From: Henricia sp. BOLD:AAB3569 | Lineage: Eukaryota > Echinodermata > Asteroidea > Spinulosida > Echinasteridae | Reading direction: 5' to 3' | DNA length: 64,000 nt | NCBI GenBank assembly: GCA_037783545.1 | Contig: JBBELK010000515.1 | Span: forward strand, 310,001 to 374,000 | Part shown: positions 32,501 to 47,500 of the stretch, piece after piece | How positions within the stretch are numbered: position 1 is the stretch's first letter | Layout of the letters: each line of letters starts with the position of its first letter | Notes under the pieces: model-generated | The model's input: only the letters and a program-made list of their open reading frames with translations | Told to the model about the DNA's origin: nothing | Database searches by the model: none | Position numbers and translations under genes: made by a program

Positions 32501-35500
32501 TAATATTTGAATACATGATGGTTGATTGAATATTTGGCACAGACCTAGTACATTTGGCAACTTTGTGTTAACATTTGCATGGATTTTTGTAATGTTAAAG
32601 GAAGGGACAACACTTGTTTGAAGTTATCAACGAATTTAATCAAAAATATGATTGATGTATTGTGCATAAATCTTGTTTTCAACATCGGCAACCCAATTCA
32701 TTTTGATGATAAATTCTGCAACTAATGCAACTATGTGCTGCGCCATATTTGAAATTTTGAAAGGGATGATGACGTCAACCATGCAACGATTGCATGGATG
32801 ACGTCAAGATTAAAGCCTTGTTTCCCGACTACATACGCCGTGGAGTATGTAAAAATCTGTTGTGTCCTGACTCAAGCCCTCTCAAGTCCAAGCGCCGAAC
32901 TGCAAAAGATGGCGACTTACATGAAGCATAAAGAGTTGGGCAACCCTTTGCAAGTGTTGTTCCTTCCTTGATTTATAACAAATGTCAGATATTTTTGCCT
33001 TGCTTTAAAAAGTGTGTTGAAAGAAGTGTCAGTAAAAATTACATTTAATGCATGAAGTTCAAGTTGAATCATAAAGAGCTTGAAAATCAGTTGCTTTTGG
33101 CCAATTAATTATTCTTTTCAGGTCACGGTTGGTCGAGCAGGCCTGGACACTCCGAGTGATCAAATGCGAACTCGTCGAGTTGTATGTCTCACATCACATT
33201 CATTTATTTGACTGTGTTCTAGGACTCGAGTTTAATACTCGGACTCAAAGCCACATTGAGTTACAATTTTGGTGATTTAGATTAAACCCAATAATTAAAA
33301 AACAAAAAATAAAAACAAGAAAACGTTTCTGCAGAAAATAAACATGCAAGAATGCAGAAATGTTGCACACACGAAAAGCATAACCAGTGTTCTTCACTGG
33401 TCCAGATTTTGTCTGGGCGCGCCGATGTTGCTCAGCAGGGGAGGGGGAGCGGGAGGGGGGAGATAACTGATAACCATGTGTTGTGAAATATGCTTGTGCT
33501 CAATCAAGTTTTTTTCGCAATGCTTATTGCGAAACTTCACCACTACATTAAATTGGGCCCTGAACTCAAGTCACATTAACAGAAGGAATTAGACTCAAAA
33601 GACAGTCCAAGTCCCTTTATGTGATTCAAGTCAATTTCAACTCATCAAAAATGTTACCAAGAGGGCTTGTTCCGAGTGTTAGACTCGCATTCTACAGCAC
33701 TGTCATTTGCCTGATCATTTCATGCTGCATGTGTGACAAATCGGGGCTTGAGTTTCAGGGAAAAAGAACTTGAGCAAGTTTATGACTAGTTCTATCATGC
33801 TTATCTCTTTAACGGCATATAATGTGGACAATGTGGATATTTATATTATGCAAATATCACTTATGCCACGGTGCTACACATTATTATACCTGGTCATTGA
33901 GCTCTCAATAACATTCCTTATAAATTTAACCCTTTCAGCTAACTTGGGATGCAACTAAAGGCATGTTCCCATTGGACTTTCTTTTCCGCTGCCTCGCGGG
34001 AAGTTACCGCGACCTTCGGTAACATTCCTTCGTGTAATCTTTCCATGCGTTCCCATTTGCAATTGTTTTCAGTGCCCATGCGGAAAGCTACTGCGACCTT
34101 GCAGTAAACTTTTGCCGTGCAGGCCCATAGTTTACTGCAGGGTCGTGTTCATTTTACAGGGCGAAACTGTTCCCATTGGACTTTTCGATGGCCCTGTAAA
34201 ACTCCCGCGGCTGAGCGGAAAGTTTCCGCGGCCTCTCTCACCCTGTAAGTTTTACATCGTGGTCGCAGTAGCTTTACAGGGACGCTAATTCTCCGTGCTT
34301 CCCCATTGGACTAAATTTTGTTACTCTCCCGCACAACCACGGGAGTTTTACCAAAATTAGTCCAATGGGAACACCACTTAAGACTGCCATTCAAAATAGT
34401 TAATGTTAAAACATTTCGATCTTTTTTCGAAATTGTGGGTGGGTGGATAAAACAAATTACTGAAAATTTAAAGTCGTGCTTTGCTTCCTTTGACCTCAGT
34501 GAACCTGGTTTCGATACCGTTATAACCAGCACGATATTCCTTGGATGTTTGAGACACAATGGGGGAACAATAGAAGGGAGCGTACCCTCTGCCGCGTGCT
34601 GCATATGGATACCGTACCTTAGCTCCTCCGCGTGCCCGGAGATCGCGTAAACAAATCGTCGAACATGGGGACAACCGAACGCACTGATACGATGGTTACA
34701 TGTAGTGTTTAAAGGCACAGGCTCGTCAGCAATGCGTGCACGCCAAATTCGTGCCACGAAATACGCAGCTCCATGCCTTTGCTATGGAGCTGCGTATTTC
34801 GTGGCACGAATTTGGCGCTCGCGCGCATTGTTGACGAGCCTGTGCCTTTAAGGGCACAATTGCACTGGTACCCATCAGGTATTAATATATTGATGCATTT
34901 TGCGCGGGACCAGTTACCTAACCATGTGCGTGTGCGACGTTGTGTAACGGTGACACTTTTATGTACCATTGAATGTAGGACATGTAGAACGTTCGCTGTT
35001 CAGGAAAGCATGTAGGCTGTGCAATGGTCGTATGTATAGGCGTACATACGTTTGTGGGCTGTGTTGTTCAAGATTAAAAAATCAAAATGTTTAACATTGA
35101 TTATTTTGAATGGCCCTTTAGGTGTTCATGAGGTAATCAAATACAACACCTTCACTGTCCTAACAGGTACAAGGTACTTATTTGCTCCTGGGTGGAGAGA
35201 GGCAATGTATGGCAAAGTGCCTTGCTCAAGGGCACACGCACCATGGTTGCGGCTGGGAATCGAACCCACGACCGTGTAATTAGACACACTTTGTTGAGTT
35301 CAATGAACCAAACCGCTCGGCCATACCGGTGTGGTACTCCAAGCCCCGATTTAAGTACTTTCATCATAATGCTTGCCAGCAGTTCACTTGGTTAAAATCA
35401 TACATTCCCAGTAGGCATAGATCACATTTTAAAATTTTATAAAATTTATAAAAATTTTTGTTTTATTATGCACCATGGTCTCCATGCGGAGATTGGTATT

Positions 35501-38500
35501 GTAAATGCAGTGTTACATTTTTAAAGGCCATTGTATCAATTTTAATGACCCAAAATTTTACTTCAATTGTTGACAGAAGAAAAATCTTGTTCAAATTTTT
35601 CTGAACCTGATGGCAGTGAGAACAAATACCACACAATATTTTGTCTGTTTCAAAAAGTATCTTTTAATTTCTGTTGGAAATTAACAAATAAATTAAAGAA
35701 AAATGAGTGCGCACACTTATTTTTTAGCATTTACCCAACACAAAAACCATGATTTTAAAGGCTTTCTTAGGCATTCCTGCATTTACGGTAGCTTAAGCCT
35801 ACATGGTATTGTAGGTAACATATCCACCGATTCGGGATAAGGCACCTGTACGGGCCCAAATTTCGGGGGACTGCAGCCGCAAGGGTACCGTTGCTATCCT
35901 GCAGGCGCCTTGGCGTTCTTTCCACGCCGTAGGGTGCATCAGGAGCTTAAAAGTTCCCGATGTGTCGTAGAAATTTGTACTGGTCGCAAGCCCGTAGACA
36001 AGTCGTAGACAGCATCACGCGGCCCAGTATGGGCGCCACAGGGGCGCAGCAGGGATGCTGTGCGGCGTCTGCAGGATTATCCTGCGGTACCCTTGCAGCT
36101 TACACACGGGTGCCTCGCAATTGGAGTCAAGAAAACTTCAAAGGGCCCTGCCGAATATGTGACTGCTGCACACGAATGCCGCTGACACCTGCGATACCCC
36201 CGATTTCCCGCAATCTTAGAATTCCGCCGTAGGCAGAAAGATTTGGGCTTTACGCAGTGCGCAAGGATTCGTGAAATCGGCTGCCGGTGAATATGCATTA
36301 GATTTCTGCAGGCCATGGCCAGCTTACTAAAATAATTCTAATTCAGGTATGTAATGCCATTGTTTCAGGAAATGTAAAAAAATGACATTTCATCTGCAAA
36401 TGGTACAGTGGGCCTTTAATAGCAACAAGACACTTTGAAATTTGTATGACTATGTAGCTTGCATGCACATTGTGTAAATTCTAAATGGAGCAATCATACA
36501 TGAACATGTACTAACTCTCCTTTCTTTTTCCTTAGCCAATAAAGAATGCTGCCGCACAAACTACAATCTCTTAATAACATTTTATTAAAATTTACATTTT
36601 TACAATATTATTTCCCATTAAAATTATGAGAGTTGCATTTTAATAATAAGTTCTAATATCTCATAGCACTTACATTATTACCCCTGGTCACTAAGCTCAA
36701 TTATGTCATTTCTTAAACCCCAACTCCCTAAAATGCATGCAGCCCTGGGTGCCTGTTTGGTGTTCATGAGCTCATCAGAATAGTCATAATTTGGTAGTTC
36801 CGGTTTTGAAGTTTGCAAGTCATGTGTTCTTTAACTTGTTTAAATTAAAGTTCACGGTTTGTTTTTTTGTACATGTAGCAAAGTAGTAATCCAATTATTA
36901 AAGGCACAGTCTCGTCAGCAATGCGCACGCGCCAAATTCGTGCCACGAAATACGCAGCTCCATGCCTTTGCTATGGAGCTGCGTACTTCGTGGCACGAAT
37001 TTGGCGGGCGCGCATTGCTGACGAGCCTGTGCCTTTAAGTGTGGAGTACCATAGATTTAATTGCTGTGGTATTTACGAGCTGCTGTGATCTTGAATTGGG
37101 CTCAATTTAATAAAGGTCATAAGGACACAATTTCTGGTTTAGCGACACGCTAAAAGACAGTTGTCATATCATAAAAAATATAAAGGTTTCTCCTAAAACA
37201 CTTGCCACTTAGTGAGGGAAATTGCATGCTAACAAACCCTTTAACGGTTATCGACGCCATCTTGTTCACGGGGCACTTCGAACACGCATTGCCATGTGCG
37301 TGCGCGGATCGTAGCGAATGCACAGTGACACAAAAATATATTCCACTGAATATGCGAGCAGAGCAACGCGTGTTCTTTTGCTCCGTTAGCAACATGGCGT
37401 CGATAACCGTGAAAGGGTTTATTGGCTAACTTAATTGCATGCTAATTTTTTGTACTAACTTAATGGACAGCTAATAACTTTTGAGAAAATAAATCCATAT
37501 TTTATGAAAATGTATTTTAGTCGAGCTACATGTAAACTCAACCCCAAACACAAATGATATACTTTTAAACTGCTTAAAAAACAGTTTTCTGAAGAAGAAA
37601 AAATGAAACTAATTGCCTTTTCCATCGCTGTACTAACCTTGCAACACTGTTCAAAGTTAATCTGTATTATTTCCAGTTACCATGCATGTTTACACAATAT
37701 CGCATTTCTAACACAATCAGTATCTGTGATCTATTTTTATCCTGTGAAGCAGGCTAGAACATTGGTTTTCACCGTGAAAACAAATACGTAGCATATGCTT
37801 GATTAAAATCCAGCGCTGTTCTCCAAACTGAGCTCACAAAAGTAATTGAACCTGAGACGGTATGTGGTCTCTTTGTAAACAACTCGAGATCAAAATCGAG
37901 AAACTGAGAAGTTTTCAATTTAATTAAAAATACTTCATGGTAAACCAAAATTTGTTTTTATATGTTGGGAGGCCTTATACTTTGTCGGTCGCACCACGAA
38001 GTGGCGTATCCGTGAAAAAAAATGTGTTTTTCCAATTTCTGTTTTTGGTATAATTTGACTTTATTTGGTGTCCTTAAAATTTATGCAAAGTTACGAGACT
38101 TGACAATTTGTATTTGTTTAATTACAGAAGTTGCCTTAAACCACGTAACAGTGGGTTTGCAAATTTACTTTTTCACGAAGTGGCGTATCGCAATACGCCA
38201 CTTCGTGTCGTATACGCCACTCATAGAAAAATATGGTATGTGCATAAATTGCTTTTTCACGAAGTGGCGTATCGCGATACGCCACTTCGTGAAAATGCCA
38301 CGCGCCAGGGCGACGTTGTAAATATTACGCGCGCAGAGAAATACAGACAGGGGGCGAATTCTGTGGCAAATCACGCATGGTCGGCATTTTTCTTTTTCAC
38401 GAAATGACGGATATGTTTTCAGCTAAAGTGTTCTTTAATTAGACAATCAACACAATACACAAGTATATTTTTACGCCATTTAACTCATACTAAAAAGTAT

Positions 38501-41500
38501 CAACTAAAAAGACTGACGACTTTTCATAGAATAACCGGCGAAGTTTGAGTTTTAAAAATTCACCAACTTCAAAGGCGATTTTCTCAAATAAAGTTTTACT
38601 ACTGCGTTTGCAGATACGCCACTTCGTGGTGCGACCGACGACTTTATACCAGACTTGCAATGAGTTATTAACTCAAATCGGCTCTAGTCATTTAGGTAGG
38701 TGACTTGGTTCTAGTCAATTCTTTAGATTCAGAAGCTTATCTTTTGATGTGAGAATTGAGTCATGTAGACAAATTTGTGCCAGTGACTGGAAGCAAGTCG
38801 CCAAAAATTGACCCTGATCACATGAGGGAAATTGCTTTGTTCCGCGAAGATTCGTACCATGATTCTACAAAGAGATTTCTTAATGTGAATGCACACTTCT
38901 TCAATCGACGAAGATTTGAATTCCTTCGTTCCATGAAGCAAAATACTAAAAATAGCTTCATTCGATGAACGGATCGCTTAGTTCAATGAAGCAACTTTGC
39001 AATGTGTACGCTTCCTTCGTTCAACAAAGCGATTTGGCAGGACTGGTTACACAGTTTTGCGTGTCGAGCCTCAAGTTTCTGGCAAGCATGGTTTTTCAGA
39101 TGCGCCACTTGATGCTCAACATGCATGTGCGACCAGGCCATCGTGGTGTCACACAGCAATAATTTAATGTTCGTTAGCAGTTGTTTAATGCGAACATTGT
39201 CACTTTTCGTCCGATCTTCAATAAATGAGATGTGAACACACACTTTAATAACTAACGAGGATTAACTAATCTTTGTCAATCGAAGCAATTTCTCCCATGT
39301 GAACGGTGTCATTGACTCGAGTCAGACTGGAGGCGAGTCATTGGTTTGAGTCATTGCAATCTTGCTATAAACTCAAATTGATATTTTTTTGCTTTTTAGT
39401 CTGTCGCTAAGAAGAACGTGATCATGTCAACAGAGGCCATGAAAGAAATGGCAAAGCAGGCAAAGGCGAACCGAGACGAAAGGAGAACTGCGGTAAGTTG
39501 GAGAATATCGCCTTAAGAATTTACCAGCTTTACCACTAGGTAGTATGAGACTTGATATCAAGACTTGGCTGTCCTAAAGGTGGATTCTGCATGTGAATTC
39601 AATATGCAGATGTAATCTTATTTTATAAAATTTTTATACAATCTTATACAATTTTTTTCATTTTACCTACAGATGGACAACAGACATCAGTTCATCTTCA
39701 GCAAGGTAATACTTTTAAAGGCCCTATAGATGATCTGTTTTTGAGCGATTCTGAGAATAAAACCATTATAAATCAAAAGAAAGACATCAACAAACATATC
39801 CGAAGAAATTTCAGCTCTGTCAAATGTACCACGTCTTCTAAAAACATAAAAAATCCATACGCGTTTTGCCGGTCTTGGCTGGGTGTTTCAAGTATTCGTT
39901 CTCAGTTGGTCGCGTACTCTGTGGCTCGCGTCATGCACTCTGTGGTGCGCGTCATAAGGCGCGTGTGCACGACCAACGCGATGCATTAAAAAATGCATCG
40001 CCTTGGAACAGCTTACACGCAGTACGCAGCCCCCATTTCGACCACCATTTCTGGTAAAATTATATTATCTCGGGCGGAAACATTTCATTGGATAGTTGCT
40101 ACCAGTTCAATCTTTACTTTGGGTAAGGTTTCCCTGTCAACTCATTGATTAACTTTTGGGGTCATTGCAAATAATACAGTGGGTAATTTACTGAATTTGC
40201 AAGCCAACATTAAAGGAGCCTATTTCCCAACATTTTGACTGCCGTGAAAAAATGCTATAAAGACTATTTGCCTTTAGTTCTGATGTTCATCTTTCTTTTT
40301 CCAATCCTACAGCTTGCAGAGGCTATTGGCATTGAGATTACAAATGTGGAAGAGTCCCTGCTCAGTGACGAAAAGGTATAATGCAATAGACCTTTATCAC
40401 GGTGCGTCCATCTTGGTCTTGTTTCACATAGTACGTGTCAAGCATGATCAGTGCATGTGCGCGACTTTGCGATAGCGCTTGCAGTCTTCCGTTCTTGTTT
40501 TGAGAGAACCACTGTCCGCGCTGCGCGTTTTCTTGATCGCGCTGCGCACATGTCATAATATAATTTTTTTGTGAAATTTTTCATTCATTAAGTTTGACCT
40601 GATTGAAGAGTTCTTCTCTGCCAACGGTTCCCGTAAGCTGATGTTTTACTATCAAGAAGCTGCCTCAAGGGAAACACTTCACTCCAGAACAGGTATTGCT
40701 TTCAACCTGTTGTAACTTACGTTGGTGTGTATGAATTTAATAGACGAGTTGCATGATAGATTTGCATAAATCTTAGAGTCCCGCCCTCACGCTATGGCGC
40801 TCGCGTACGAGTGAGTCAAGCACCAGACTATCTGGCAAATTGGGCCATTTTCAGGTGGTGCACGCTGGTACATAGTAACCGACACGAAAGTCTGTGCGGT
40901 ACCTGGAATACCTCGCACATTACCCTATGCTGGACCATCCGAAATTACATGTTGAAATGAACATGTTATAACATGTACTGATCGTGAATTTTTGTCAAAA
41001 TAATGAAATAGAACGTGTTTTTTTACTTGACATCGATGTCAACTTTGTTGTGTAAGCTGGAACGTTTCCAAACTGCAATGATTCATTCAAGAAAGTGGAG
41101 AAACGATTTTGGGTTATGTGACTGGTTTGAAGTTGCCGATCAACATGTTCAATCAACATGGTCAAGCTTAGAAATACATAGAGTAATGGACACGCTCTTA
41201 CATGTACATGTGATGTTGTTCTATTATTTCTCCAACAGACACATCCAGTATCGCCACCCACCAATCACTTCAGAAGCGGCTTTTCCTAACCACCGGCACT
41301 TCGGAAGGTCTAAATGGCATGTGTTATTTCTTCATCCGTACCACACCCAAGGCCGTTACTGTTCAGAACATCGCACAGGAGGTTAATTTTGGCATGATGG
41401 ACGCTTCCGGCGGGAAAATCTTGGACGGATTTCAGATGCTTCTAAAGAAAGTCATGGTGCCAGCTCTCAAAACACAGGATGTAAGTTTTCTGGGGGGTTT

Positions 41501-44500
41501 TTTGTTTTGTTTTTTCGTATGATCCAAAAAGGAATCTGGTTAGGGTTAGCCAACTTAAAGGCAGTATACATGATTGGTATCTCGAAGAATCAGAACTGTT
41601 CACAGATTTACACATAACTTACACAATATAAACATGATGACCGTAGAAAACTTCCCCTGAAATGGTTTTGTCTGAAGTGCTATAGTTTTTGAGAAATTAG
41701 CAAAACAATTATTTTTCGTCTCGCGAGACGTAAATTCAATTCGCCCCAACACCATTTCGCACAAGTGCCATTTCGCCCCCAAACCACTTCACCTCAGTGC
41801 TATTTCGCCTCAAATCACTTCGTCCAAACACTACCTCACCCAAATGCCACTTCGCCCCAAAACCACTTCGTGCACAGGCCGTGGTTCAGGGTGAAATGGT
41901 TCAGGGCGAAGTGGTTTGGGGGCGAATTGACTGCAAACTTTTTTTTGACTGTTTTCTGAAAAGTTAGATGAAGTACGGAGCTGGTTTTTGCTCAGGTTGG
42001 TTTTAATCATGCATATCTTCAATCACACAGGGGGATAAAACTATTTGTAACAGTTTACCAATTATGTATACTATCCTTAAATGAATTTATTTCTGTCCAA
42101 AATGGTACTTAAAAGTGGTTAAAAGTGGTTTTAGAAGAATTAAAAAATAGACAAGACACTTAATCTCGATTGCCTCGTTAGATCAAGTAATATTTGGGGA
42201 GCTTTTAAGGGGAATGCCACAATCTACGTGCTGCTAGGTTTGTGCGCCTTGCCCAGGCAGCCACCAAGTTGAAGTGAAATGGTTCTGGTGATTTCCTGAT
42301 GGCAGCGGTAATAATTGCTACAACGCCTTTGAATGACAGTCATGTTAGATACTGTATTACTAATCCTTTTCAGAGCTGGGGTGAAATCAAGGACAACGGT
42401 CAGATATCAGACTTCCTTGACCAGCTTGACCGTTTCATCAATAGCCTGGCCATTGCCATGGGTAACATGGAGGGTAAAGTCCAGCTGTGTGAACACGATC
42501 ATCTGGAGTCAACGTTAGATTCACTTAAGACGGCTAGTGACTTCCAACAGGCTGGTTAGTATTTCATCATTGGGTCTACAAAAGCGATTCATCCAATTCT
42601 TTTTAAAAAATTTTTTTTGCCAAATTTAGATATTGCCCTTATCGTGACATTTACACTCAGATGCACATTTCCACCAAATTTTTAATGTGATCAAGCAAAA
42701 TCAGTAGGAACTCGGCAATCCTCATTTTGAAATATGGGCTAAAATATTTTGGTAGGGGTAAAAAACAAATCATAAATGAGAGAAAAGTAGGGTTCTTTTA
42801 CTATGGGAGTATACCCAAGGGAGTATATCACTGTGCCTCCTAGCTCAGTGGTAGAGCATCTGCCTAGAGAGTCAGAGGTGTCGGGTTCGAACCCCATTGA
42901 ATACAATATGATTTTTCTCTGAACCCATGTTCAAAAATCACAAAGTAGAACAATTTTTGCACTCCCCCAGCTGCAGTTCCCGACACCGTCGAAAAACTGG
43001 AAGAACTAATCCTACAATGGGCCAAACAGATCGAGCAAGTCTTGGCCAAAAGCGAGCAGATGCGGAAAGAGGCAGATGACATTGGCCCCTCGGCCGAGCT
43101 GGACCATTGGAAGAAACGCATGGCCAAGTTTAACAGTCTCTTGGAGCAAATTAAGAGTCCGCGATGTAAGGCCGTGGTCGGGGTGCTCCATGCCGCTAAG
43201 TCTAAGATCATCAAACAATGGAAAGAATTGGTGAGTTCCGGTCATTTGCAATGGCCCAAAATTTCACATCTCGAGTTAACAAGAAAGAATTTACGCTACT
43301 TACAATAAGTTAGGGATATTGTGGGGTGTACGCAGATATTTTATTGAGGGTATGCATTCTGCTTGAATGATTTTGTATATGATTAGACAATTGTATCTTC
43401 ATGACAGACACACCTTGTCACATGCAGGAAAAGATGAAAACAGTCCTTTGACAAAAAAATTGACAACATGTTGTAAAAAATTGACAACATACCAATATCA
43501 CTAACTTATTGTGAGTAGGGTACTTAAAGTTAATAGCAGTACTCCGTTTCAAGAAAACGGCTTGTACATGAGCTTTCTAAATTCATTCGCTTGTGTAATC
43601 AATTGTTTAATCCTTTCACCCAAACACGGACAGTGCAACTCCAAGTGAACTGTTTCCCCTCGCTTTACAAAATGTTTAGACTGACGTCACACTTTAGTAG
43701 TTTGTTGCCAAAATGCATGCGTGTCTTCAATACATTCATATACAGTCAAAAGACATAAAAATAATAAAAAACGTGTACACATTCATTTTTAAAAAAGTTT
43801 ACGAAATACTTTCTTGCTATAATTGCCTCTCTTTTTTGCAGGACATTCGCATCACCGTTGCAGCCAATGAAGCCAAAGACAATGTGAAGTACCTGTACAC
43901 TCTTGATAAGTTCTTTGGGCCGTTAGTCAAATGTGATCCGGTATGACTCTATGTTTTTATTTTTTACGATTGAATTGAAAGTTTGTTTCGTATGTGATTT
44001 TTAAAAAAAATTCTTTTCTTTTATGTTAAAACTTTCTGGTGCTGAAACAAGGATTCCTCAACAGCCATTAGGCCTGTGCATTTTTTAATATTTTAATCTT
44101 CAATTTTTTTATTTTTTATAATCTTATCTTTTTATCAGTCTGTAATGGTGGAGCTTGTTCCCAGTCTCATGAACGCAATCCGCATGATACACAGTATCTC
44201 ACGTTACTACAACACCTCCGAGAGAATGACGTCCCTGTTTGTCAAAGTGACCAATCAGATGATCACGACTTGCAAGGCGTACATTAACCGAGATGCCTCC
44301 AAGATATGGGAGTTGGAACGGTAAATACACAGTTAGAAACAACGTGGGGTGGATTGGAATATGTGGTTGTAGCTTGATTTGTGTGCTAAGCAGTGTTTAG
44401 TTAAAACCATTGCCATAGCGCAGTCTTATCACTTAAGGGCCTATGACATGCTAGACAAATTTTTGGCTAATCTTCGCTTCATATGATGGATTACTTGTTC

Positions 44501-47500
44501 AGCAAGACATGCTATTGTTCGTTTGGATGTAAAATCAATAAAAGATGGCCTTTTTCAACTTTTAAGATTTCATTGCAATAAACCACAGACAGAGGGCGCT
44601 GTTTGGAGTGCATCACGTAAGGAAGACAGAAGGGAAAAGTTAAGAAAAAACATAAGACTTCAAGTTGGACTTGTAGCAAATTGCTGCAGTTTTCTCCCCC
44701 AGTTTCGTCATGGAAACATGTAGAACAAACTCAAACAGTCATGGATTACAAAAGTTCCAGGACGTTTGAGAAAAAGGTGGAATCTTTTTTGCACAGTTGA
44801 ATGTGATTTTCCTGTGTTTGCCTCTTATGACATCATGACCTTGGTCATGAATACTTTTTTTTTAGACATCGGCCGTTTTTGTATGGCCGTTTTTGCGACT
44901 TGTCTAGACTTGCCCAGGTCTGGCTTCCCGTGTTTCGTCTGTGGTGCGGTGCGTGCAGCGTGCCCTCTGGACTGGTGGCCTGTCTCGGAAGACTTTCTGA
45001 ATCAGAGGAAACAGAAGAAAACAGATTGGACAGGCCACCTCTGAAGTGGAGTTTTACTCTTTAGTCTTAAGATATACCAAGCAATAAAAGACACTAAGTT
45101 TCTTCAGAAACAAGTTTAATCAAAATTTGAACATTTGTTTCATGAAAAAGTGGCAAACAAATTATTCACATAACTTCATTACGCATGACTGCATAAAGCT
45201 TCTGTGTGCTGAAAATTCCCACTCTCAAATTGACTGCGTTTTTGTTTTCAATCCTATGCGGCATAAATTGCATTGCAAGTGCCGTTTCTAGATCTAATTT
45301 GACAATTTTTTACACCTAAATAAATCGTGACTAATTCAGTCTAAACAAATATTTGATATTCATTCAAACATTTGGTTGACATAGCTTTATCTGCGACACT
45401 CATTTCCAAAGTTTTCCTTCGTTGGCAGACCTGTACTCCTCAAGAGACTGAATGACTGTATCTACCTGAATGAGGAATACCAGAAATGCTTCCACAAGAC
45501 CAAGGAAAAACTCAAGGAGACGCCAGAGGAACGACAGTTTGAGTTCAGGTCAGTTGTGCTATGGCCGAGCGGTCTAGCGCGTCGAACTCAAGTTCCTGTG
45601 CCAGTACTAGAATGTGGGTTCGATTCCGGGCCGTGACACTTGTGCTCTTGAGCAAGGCACCTAATCACACTTGTTCCGTCCTTCGGAAGGGATGTAAAGC
45701 AGTTGGTCCAGTGTGTTAGGTAACGCACTTTAAAGATCCCAGAGCATTCTTTCGTGAAGAGCAAGGGGAGGGATTCCCCGGTGTCTCTGGCCGTTTCTAA
45801 TTCAACTTAGAAGTTGATAGTTATTCGAATATCTATGTTAATTGATCCCATTCCTGTAATTGGCGGTTCTTCCGCTGTTGGATGTGGTGAATAAATAAAA
45901 AATAAAAAAATTACATGCAGCTTAGAGCAAGTTCGGGTGCTGACCATTAGTCAATTTGTGATTATTTTCTAACATGCGTACTTTGTTCACCCAAACGCGT
46001 CGTCAGGCAAATCTAGTCAAACATGGCCAAAATCGTCTGCACTGCTCGCCGTCAACAGTTTACAACAAATACAAGCAATTGTTGGCAACCTTTTCCCCAT
46101 GTTTGCCCTCGTATATTCTACTAAAGACATTTCAACTCGTTCACCAAAAGCTACCATAGAATTGGTTATTAATTCATCTTTAATTCTGATATAAATTTTT
46201 TAAATGTTAGCGGAACTTTTTTTCCATTCGCGTTTACCTTTCCGCAATCTTGAAAAGTGACGTGATTACAACTGACTAGATCCTACCCCCGGGGCTTGGT
46301 TCCTCTAGTCAGACTAGCTAGTTAAACCACGCTGTGTAAAAATCTCTTCGCTCGTACCCTCCGGCCCTTACAGGGCACTGGGATGGGCTAATCTGTTTGC
46401 GCCCTCATTGGCCAAATTTTATACGTCTTTTTCTTGTAAATGGACGTAAAAACAATTTTTCCAGCAGGCAATGCAGATTTCGCACACTACTCTCATTTCA
46501 TTCGTAAAATCAGTTTTTTGCTCTGGATATATAAGCATTAGCATACTTTTTATTAATTATTCATCTGGCAGCAAGCAACCAACAATGCTCCGCGCGTCTG
46601 TAGCCATGACCTTTGCTTGACGTATTTCCTTCACAGAAATCTGTGAAGCACATCAGCCCATCCCAGCGCCCTGTAAAGCACGGTGGGTATGAGCGGGAAA
46701 AAAAAATATCTTGCACATATTCCAAGGGAAGCATCTCTGCTACATGCTTGTAGTTCTAGGCCCAATTTCATAGAGCCACTGAAGCGCTAGCTGAAAACGT
46801 GTGCTTACTGTAGCAGAAAAGTTGTGCTAACGTAAAGGCTATTTCACGGCCGTGGCGTGCTTAAGCATGCGCGCTTGGAAACCGCCATTGTTGCGTCACT
46901 ATCTTCAGCAAAATTTGGCTCTGCGGTTAAGGCAGGTTTTCAGTTGCTTACCGTTAACGATGTCTATGAAATAGCCTGATGCTCGGTTAACGGAAAATGG
47001 GCTGTTAAACAGCTCTATGAAATTGGGCCCTGTACGGATGTTTTCACATTTTTTTGAATTGAAGAGTTCTATTCCCCTGTTTGTTTGTTTTCCAGTGAGA
47101 ATTACATCTTCGGTAAGTTTGACACGTTCTGCAAGCGTCTGGAGCGAATCGCTGACATGGTGAACACCATGGAGAGCATGAGCTCCTTGGGTGAGGTCAA
47201 GATCGAAGGAATCGAGTCCATCTTCTTTCGCTTCCAAGGGATCGTCTCCACGTACAAGAAGAAGACTTACGACGTTTTGGACCATCGTAAGGGAGAGGTG
47301 GGTCCAATTAAAATGGTGATATTATCCAAATACTGAATGTTTATGAGTGTAATTATATCGCGCTCGAGATCAACTACAGAATGTAAATGCGGCACTCGGG
47401 ATCATTGGGGTTAACACTGACGCATTATTATTAGGGGATCAATCTTGATCCTGAGCTCGGGACCACTGTAAACATGGTATCAAAGAGTGAGTACATGAAG

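Larger units (their letters stand above)
33182..39399. other. Dynein intron 3 (6.2 kb)
   Basis: Repeat-filled. Besides the separately listed elements it has a hairpin at 35870-36100 (GCAAGGGTACCG facing CGGTACCCTTGC), the solitary right end of the TGCGCAA family at 36252-36289, and SINE-tail fragments (33885-33955, 36670-36785). 35400-35820 and 37440-37980 show nothing recognisable. No coding exon was seen. Confidence 0.65.

Noticed and set aside
38729-39243. Overlapping open frames on both strands
   Set aside because: They lie in a probable inverted-repeat element with CTTCGTT/CAATGAAG alternation and show no domain.
42832-42900. Possible functional tRNA gene
   Set aside because: The T-loop is good but the acceptor stem does not pair; it matches the SINE monomers at 3648-5225.
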